The position numbers were made by a program, and so were the translations under genes. Shown piece by piece: positions 21,876 through 25,934 of a DNA stretch of 25,934 nucleotides. The stretch is from JALZAA01 sp035316005 (GTDB taxonomy: Bacteria > Actinomycetota > Acidimicrobiia > IMCC26256 > JACDBD01), in the NCBI GenBank assembly GCA_035316005.1, contig DATFXK010000371.1, forward strand, positions 1-25,934. Direction: 5' to 3'. Numbering within the stretch: position 1 is the first letter of the stretch; each line of letters opens with the position of its first letter. The notes beneath the pieces were generated by a model. That model was not told the DNA's origin, ran no database searches, and was given only the letters and a program-made list of their open reading frames with translations.

Positions 21876-22256
21876 TTGGACCGGCCGAGGGTCGAGTGGG
21901 CCGAGGTCACGATCGACTGCCGCGACACCGAGCGCGTCGCCGCGTTCTGGGCCGAGCTCCTCGGCGCGTCGGTGCGACCGCACGACGACGGCTGGTTCCA
22001 GCTCGGCCCCACCGTGGCCGGCGGCCCCGTGATCAACATCCAGCCCGTGCCCGAGGAGAAGGTGGGGAAGGCCCGCGTGCACCTGGACCTCTGGGTCGAC
22101 GACCTCCGCGCCGCCGTCGCCCGTGTCGAGGAGCTCGGTGGCCGCCAAACGGGCGAGGTGCACACGGAGCCCGAAGGGATCGACGTCGTGATGACCGACC
22201 CCGAAGGCACCGAGTTCTGTCTCGTCGCGCTTCCGCCGAAGCCGGAAGACGGTTAG
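21876..22256 (+). CDS. VOC-family (glyoxalase-like) protein
   Basis: A 126-residue vicinal-oxygen-chelate protein of the short Glyoxalase_6-like type. It has two beta-alpha-beta-beta-beta modules: VEWAEVTIDCRDTERVAAFWAELLG, then VHLDLWVDDLRAAVARVEELGG with closing MTDPEGTEFCLV. The conserved His in VHLDL and Glu in the closing DPEGTEF segment could bind a metal. The TTG start at 21876 is unusual but well supported. GGAGGAGG (21863-21870) lies 5 nt before it and no ATG or GTG fits. It is the second gene of an operon with the SDR. The reaction is unknown; many members are resistance or lyase-type proteins. Its TAG shares bases with the stop of the convergent gene. Confidence 0.85.
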   Translation: MDRPRVEWAEVTIDCRDTERVAAFWAELLGASVRPHDDGWFQLGPTVAGGPVINIQPVPEEKVGKARVHLDLWVDDLRAAVARVEELGGRQTGEVHTEPEGIDVVMTDPEGTEFCLVALPPKPEDG

Positions 22257-22642
22257 GCGGCCCGGCGGCCCGCTTGTGAGCCGGGGAGGCGGGCGTTGAT
22301 GGCGTCGGCGACGTCGTCGAGGAGCTCGGGCGCCCGTTTGTCGTAGACGTATCGGGCCAGCGCACGCGGCTGGCGGTTGCCCGCGTACCGCACGGCGACC
22401 TCGGTCCGGCTCCGCGACGACGGCGCCAGCTCGACCTCGACCGACACGCCCGCGCCCGGGAGCACGGAGCCGAGGCGCGTCCTGACGGTGTGGGCCGGCA
22501 GGAGCGACGTGGCGATCGCGGTCGCGTGCGTCGCGGCAGGCTCTCCCAGCGATCGGGTCACGTCGTCGAACACCGGCTCGGCGACGGCAACGGGCAGGTC
22601 GACGACGCGCGACAAATAGCTGCAACTGCCGTGCGCATCCAT
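22253..22642 (-). CDS. Hypothetical protein, possible SRPBCC/START-like fold
   Basis: I do not recognise this 129-residue protein. It has a short N-terminus with two cysteine-flanked residues (SCSYLSR), then strand-like segments SVEVELAPSS and RTEVAVRYAG and a long C-terminal helix ending ELLDDVADAINARL. The order strand, loop, strands, long final helix is like small SRPBCC lipid-binding proteins, but this is a guess from pattern only. ATG 22642 is preferred because GAGGAGG lies 5 nt upstream. An earlier in-frame start has none. TACCGT at 22687-22682 is a likely -10. The TAA overlaps the VOC TAG in the four bases TTAG (22253-22256). Confidence 0.65.
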   Translation of the reverse strand: MDAHGSCSYLSRVVDLPVAVAEPVFDDVTRSLGEPAATHATAIATSLLPAHTVRTRLGSVLPGAGVSVEVELAPSSRSRTEVAVRYAGNRQPRALARYVYDKRAPELLDDVADAINARLPGSQAGRRAA

Positions 22643-22681
22643 GCGTGCCTCCTCGTGCTCGATCGTGTGACGACGCCGGGA

Positions 22682-22687
22682 ACGGTA
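22682..22687 (-). promoter_or_regulatory. Candidate -10 box (TACCGT)
   Basis: TACCGT on the minus strand would give a leader of about 33 nt carrying the GAGGAGG ribosome site of the gene starting at 22642. Confidence 0.4.
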
Positions 22688-22778
22688 GCGAGGGCATGTG
22701 TCGAAACCGTCACGCGGAAGCGTGCGGGACGCGAACACCAGTTGAGCGATGGGCTACCGGAGTCTCACCGAAGTCTTG

Positions 22779-22810
22779 GTGTCGCGCGTCACTCCGTGTC
22801 GCGCGTCACT
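22779..22810. repeat. 15-bp direct repeat, 17-bp period, at the P450 stop
   Basis: GTGTCGCGCGTCACT occurs at 22779-22793 and again at 22796-22810. The second copy carries the TGA stop of the minus-strand P450 gene (22808-22806), and the first is just beyond. It looks like a tandem duplication around the stop codon. The rest of the gap 22643-22805 holds only the promoter of the gene at 22642. Confidence 0.7.
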
Positions 22811-24065
22811 TCGAGATGTCGACCGGGAGGTGCTCGAGGCCGCGGAGCGTGAACGTCGTCCGGCGCACCGGCTCGCCCGCGAGCTCGATGTCGGGGAACC
22901 GCCGGACGAGCGACCCGATCGCGGCCGCACCCTCGAGCCGCGCCAGTGACGCACCGAGGCAGAAGTGGTGCCCGCCCCCGAACGCGACGTTGCGGTTGGC
23001 GTTCTCGCGGCCGAGATCGAGGCGGTCGGGCTCCTCGAACTCCGCGGGGTCGCGGTTCGCCGCGCCGAGCAGCGGGATGAGGTTCTGGCCTTTCGGGATC
23101 GTGACGCCGCCGACGTCGTAGTCGTCGAGGGTGATGCGCTGCGTCAGCTGCACCGGGCTGTCGAAGCGAAGCAGCTCCTCGACCGCTTGCCGGTCGAGCG
23201 ACGGGTCGTCACGCAAGCGCTCGAGCTGGTCGCGATGCTGCAGCAACGCGAGCGTCCCGTTGCCGATGAGGTTCACCGTCGTCTCGTGCCCGGCGATGAG
23301 CAGGAACAGCGCAGTGCCGAGCAGCTCCTCCTCGTTGAGCCGGTCGTCGCCTTCCTCCGCCTCGATGAGAGCCGAGAGCAGGTCGTCTCGCAGCGTTTGC
23401 CGCCGCCGCTCGATCAGGTCACCGAAGTAGTCGAGGAAGGCGCTGCCCGCCGCCTCGATGCGGACTCGCTGCTCGGGCGTGATGAGCGGGTCGGGGTCGA
23501 TGCTCGCGGCGAGCTCGGCCGACCATGACTGGAACGTGGCGTGGTCCTCCGGCGGCACCCCGAGCAGCTCGCAGATGATCACGACCGGGAGCGGGTACGC
23601 GAGATCGGTCACGACGTCCATCCGCCCGTCGCCGCGGGCTTCGACGGCGTCGAGCCGCCCGTCCACGACCTGCTGGATGCGGGCGCGGAGCCGCTCGATC
23701 ATCTTGGGCGTGAACGCCTTGCTCACCAGGCCGCGCAGGCGTGTGTGGTCGGGTGGGTCCATGAACAGCATGACGACGTCGTTCATCTGGTCCATGGCGT
23801 CGTCTTCCGAGGGCGGGTTCGCCTCGGCGAAGGCGCGGAACAAGTCGGAGTTCTGCTGGTTCGTGCTGAGGTGCGGGTCGCGCACGATCGCCGACGCATC
23901 CGCGTGACGGCTGACGAGATACACCCCGAACGGCGTCTGGTGCACCGGCTCCTGCTCGCGCAGGAGCTCGAAGAACTGGTACGGATCCTCCCGGAACTCG
24001 GGTGTGAGCGCGACGCTCAGGAAGTCGAGCGTCGGTTCGACGGCTTGGTCAGCCGACTGTGCCAT
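22806..24065 (-). CDS. Cytochrome P450
   Basis: A 419-residue soluble bacterial P450 of normal length. The I-helix is AGHETT (258-263) with the acid-alcohol pair Glu261-Thr262. The K-helix ExxR is E297-L-L-R300, and the heme loop FGGGHHFCLG (362-371) has Cys369 as thiolate ligand. MDPPDHTRLRGLVSKAF (103-118) is the C-helix heme-propionate region. It is a monooxygenase needing separate ferredoxin and reductase, neither of which is next to it. Hydroxylation of a lipid, sterol or xenobiotic is possible. ATG 24065 is preferred because a G-run ribosome site lies just upstream. Upstream are TACCGT (24104-24099) and, 17 nt before it, TAGACC. It lies 88 nt after the carboxyltransferase stop. Confidence 0.92.
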   Translation of the reverse strand: MAQSADQAVEPTLDFLSVALTPEFREDPYQFFELLREQEPVHQTPFGVYLVSRHADASAIVRDPHLSTNQQNSDLFRAFAEANPPSEDDAMDQMNDVVMLFMDPPDHTRLRGLVSKAFTPKMIERLRARIQQVVDGRLDAVEARGDGRMDVVTDLAYPLPVVIICELLGVPPEDHATFQSWSAELAASIDPDPLITPEQRVRIEAAGSAFLDYFGDLIERRRQTLRDDLLSALIEAEEGDDRLNEEELLGTALFLLIAGHETTVNLIGNGTLALLQHRDQLERLRDDPSLDRQAVEELLRFDSPVQLTQRITLDDYDVGGVTIPKGQNLIPLLGAANRDPAEFEEPDRLDLGRENANRNVAFGGGHHFCLGASLARLEGAAAIGSLVRRFPDIELAGEPVRRTTFTLRGLEHLPVDISK

Positions 24066-24098
24066 CGGAGCCCCCCGTGAGCCGGTGTCGTTTCCGTC

Positions 24099-24104
24099 AC
24101 GGTA
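24099..24104 (-). promoter_or_regulatory. Candidate promoter (TACCGT) for P450
   Basis: TACCGT on the minus strand has a four-of-six -35 match TAGACC (24127-24122) 17 nt upstream. The leader would be about 27 nt. It implies that the P450 can be expressed apart from the carboxyltransferase upstream. Confidence 0.45.
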
Positions 24105-24153
24105 TGCCCGGGTTCGTGCGTGGTCTACGTGACCCGCGGCACACGCCCGCTCG

Positions 24154-25698
24154 TCACGGTCGCATGCCGCGCGCGGTGGGGCCGGAGCCACGGACAGGAG
24201 CGGCGAGGTTGGCGAACTCGCACAGCAGCGGACGTGTCTCGCGCGGGTCGACGATCTCCTCGATCATGAACACCTCGGCGGTGCGGAACGGCGAACGCGC
24301 CGCGTCGAGCCGGCGCTCGATCTCGGCCCGGGCCGCGTCGCGATCCTCGGCCGCGTCGAGCTGCGCCTTGTACGCCGCCTCGATCCCGCCCGCGAGGGGA
24401 AGGCTGCCCCAGTCGCCCGACGGCCACGCGAACCGGTACTTGAGGCGCGCCGCGTTCTGATGGGCGGCGCCGGCGACGCCGTACACCTTGCGCAAGATCA
24501 CCGAGCACCAGGGCACGGTGGCCTGGTAGATCGCCGCCAGCGCCCGGGCGCCGTGCCGGATCGTCGCCGCCCGCTCGGCGTCGACGCCGATCACGAAGCC
24601 GGGGTTGTCGACGAGGTGGACGACCGGCAGGTGGAAGGTGTCGGCGAGGTCGACGAACCGCGTGACCTTCTGTGACGCGTCCGCCGTCCATCCTGCGCCG
24701 TAGAAGTAGGGGTCACCGGCGAGCACGGCGACCGGCCAGCCGTCGAGCCGGGCGAGGCCGGTCACCGCGGAGCGGCCGTACCCGCGTCCCATCTCGAAGA
24801 ACGACCCACGGTCGACGACCGCGTCGATGATGTCACGCACCTTGTACACCTGGCGCGCGTCGCGTGGGATCGCATCGGCGAGCGAGCCTTCGCGACGCTC
24901 CGGGTCGTCCGTCGGGTCGATCCTGGGCGGGGAGTCGTCGACCGAGCGGGGCAGGTACGAGAGGAAGACGCGCGCCTTTGCGAACGCCTCGTGCTCGCTG
25001 TCGACGACGTCGTCGACCGCGCCGTTGCGACCGTGGATGGCGCTGCCTCCCAGCTCCTCCTTGTCGACGTGCTCGCCGAGGCGGGCCACGACGGGCGGGC
25101 CCGCCACGAACAGCTGCGACGTGCCCCGCACCATCACCGAGTAGTGGCTCGTGACGACGCGGGCGGCGCCCAGCCCGGCGACGGATCCCAGGCACAGCGC
25201 GACGACGGGGACGGTGGCGAGGTTCTCGACCACCCAGTCCCAGCCCGGGTTGAACGGCACGAAGCTGCGCGCCATCGTCTCGATCGACTTCACGGAACCG
25301 CCGCCACCCGAGCCGTCGACGAGTCTCACGATGGGCAGCCGCAACTCGTTCGCCATCTGCTCGGCGTGGACCTGCTTCTGGAAGATGGACGCGTCGGCGG
25401 CGCCGCCGCGCACGGTGAAGTCGTCGCCGCCCACGACGACGGGCCGCCCTTCGATGCGGGCCCGACCCATCACGAAGTTGGCGGGCGTGAAGCTCGCGAG
25501 CTGCCCGCCGTCGTACTCGGCTCGGCCGGTGAGCGCGCCGACCTCGTGGAAGCTCCCCGGGTCGACGAGGGCGTCGATGCGCTCGCGTACGGTGAGCTTG
25601 CCGGCCTGGTGCTGGCGGGCGACCTTCTCCTCGCCGCCCATCTGCGCGGCGAGCTCGGTGCGTCGCCGCAGTTCGTCGAGCTCGGGATCCCAGGTCAC
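24154..25698 (-). CDS. Acyl-CoA carboxylase beta (carboxyltransferase) subunit
   Basis: A 514-residue biotin-dependent carboxyltransferase subunit, like propionyl-/methylcrotonyl-CoA carboxylase beta or AccD-type proteins. It has two crotonase-like halves. The N-half runs KLTVRERIDALVDPGSFHEVG, then RPVVVGGDDFTVRGG, LVDGSGGG and CLGSVAGLGAA. The C-half runs DNPGFVIGVDAERAATIRHGA and ends with EEIVDPRETRPLLCEF. Glycine-rich oxyanion sites are present in both halves. It would move carboxyl from biotin to an acyl-CoA. No biotin carboxylase or biotin carrier gene is in this window, so the partner is elsewhere. GTG 25698 starts the family-like N-terminus. TACGGT 17 nt upstream gives only a very short leader. 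Which acyl-CoA it uses cannot be told. Confidence 0.9.
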   Translation of the reverse strand: MTWDPELDELRRRTELAAQMGGEEKVARQHQAGKLTVRERIDALVDPGSFHEVGALTGRAEYDGGQLASFTPANFVMGRARIEGRPVVVGGDDFTVRGGAADASIFQKQVHAEQMANELRLPIVRLVDGSGGGGSVKSIETMARSFVPFNPGWDWVVENLATVPVVALCLGSVAGLGAARVVTSHYSVMVRGTSQLFVAGPPVVARLGEHVDKEELGGSAIHGRNGAVDDVVDSEHEAFAKARVFLSYLPRSVDDSPPRIDPTDDPERREGSLADAIPRDARQVYKVRDIIDAVVDRGSFFEMGRGYGRSAVTGLARLDGWPVAVLAGDPYFYGAGWTADASQKVTRFVDLADTFHLPVVHLVDNPGFVIGVDAERAATIRHGARALAAIYQATVPWCSVILRKVYGVAGAAHQNAARLKYRFAWPSGDWGSLPLAGGIEAAYKAQLDAAEDRDAARAEIERRLDAARSPFRTAEVFMIEEIVDPRETRPLLCEFANLAAPVRGSGPTARGMRP

Positions 25699-25715
25699 GG
25701 CACCATCCCGCGCGC

Positions 25716-25725
25716 ACCGTACTCT
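25716..25725. promoter_or_regulatory. Divergent -10 boxes sharing one TA step
   Basis: Plus-strand TACTCT (25720-25725) is 8 nt before GTG 25734. Minus-strand TACGGT (25721-25716) is 17 nt before GTG 25698. Both use the TA at 25720-25721, the same design as at 18618-18627. Confidence 0.45.
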
Positions 25726-25733
25726 TGCGGCTC

Positions 25734-25934
25734 GTGACGGAACCCTCGATCGACCCGAAGACGTACCGCCAGCACCGCTACGCGCCGCCGCCCGGCGCGA
25801 CGGAGATCCTGCTCGTGCGCCACGGCGAGTCCCAGCCCGTCGATCCGGAGCGGCCGTTCGACCTCGTCGACGGTCACGGCGACCCACCGCTCGACCCCGT
25901 CGGCGTCGACCAGGCCGAGCGGCTGGCGGAGCGG
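25734..25934 (+). CDS. Histidine phosphatase family protein (5' part)
   Basis: The first 67 residues of a phosphoglycerate-mutase-superfamily protein, cut by the window end. The catalytic LLVRHGES has Arg29-His30-Gly-Glu. The following DLVDGHGDPPLDPVGVDQAERLAER is the usual loop to the first helix, with PLDPVGVDQA as the PLTxxGxxQA equivalent. A 22-residue leader with KTYRQHRYAPPPGATE precedes the first strand. The GTG at 25734 has TACTCT 8 nt upstream and no ribosome site. It belongs to the same superfamily as the SixA-like gene at 4871 but is not a close copy. The substrate is unknown. Confidence 0.85.
   Translation, partial: MTEPSIDPKTYRQHRYAPPPGATEILLVRHGESQPVDPERPFDLVDGHGDPPLDPVGVDQAERLAER

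Noticed and set aside
22779..22810. CRISPR-like or insertion-sequence target duplication
   Set aside because: There are only two copies with a 2-nt gap, no spacers, and no transposase or inverted ends.
20273..25698. Natural-product biosynthetic cluster (P450, SDR, VOC, oxygenase, carboxyltransferase)
   Set aside because: The genes lie in separate units in both directions, with no core synthase; ordinary scattered catabolic genes explain them.

Overview
The window is very GC-rich (about 70% by eye), densely coded, rich in GTG starts and without mobile elements, CRISPR arrays or RNA genes that I can see. Two F420-type luciferase-like oxidoreductases, a wax-ester synthase/DGAT, an FadA5-like thiolase, an SCP2 sterol-carrier tail and many start codons lying 6-9 nt after a TANNNT box (leaderless transcripts) point to an actinobacterium. 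An uncultured Acidimicrobiia-type lineage is my best guess, but the lineage is inference. I count 31 protein genes: two cut by the window edges and one apparently frameshifted.

Layout. 1-4801: an SCP2 gene tail, then minus-strand genes. These are a translationally coupled set (nucleosidase-like phosphorylase, thiolase, F420 oxidoreductase) and a second coupled pair (ChbG/YdjC deacetylase, double-GNAT acetyltransferase). 4800-9591: a 20-bp perfect palindrome at a start codon, a SixA-like phosphatase, a quinone oxidoreductase, a cysteine-containing unknown, a DsbA-like protein followed by WS/DGAT, and a PAP2 phosphatase. 9630-14626: a frameshifted P-loop kinase, an AddB-like Fe-S nuclease, a second F420 oxidoreductase, then NUDIX, core-MetE-like and SAM methyltransferase genes. 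14655-20164: a DUF1326/DUF2182 metal-type pair, an MFS exporter overlapping an alpha/beta hydrolase, a divergent MEST/dehalogenase-like hydrolase and an unknown with two repeated beta-type domains. 20273-25934: an aspartyl-hydroxylase-like protein with a terminator, an SDR-VOC operon, a small unknown, a cytochrome P450, an acyl-CoA carboxyltransferase and the start of a histidine phosphatase.

How the genes fit together. Thiolase, carboxyltransferase, SCP2, WS/DGAT, P450, SDR and the F420 enzymes suggest lipid or sterol-type catabolism and storage. They are spread over many short transcription units rather than one cluster. I see no complete novel multi-gene system. The most striking signal is regulatory. 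About ten genes have a -10-like TANNNT box placed so that the transcript would begin at or beside the start codon, while most of the others have clear Shine-Dalgarno sequences. Two divergent gene pairs have oppositely oriented -10 boxes that share the same TA step.
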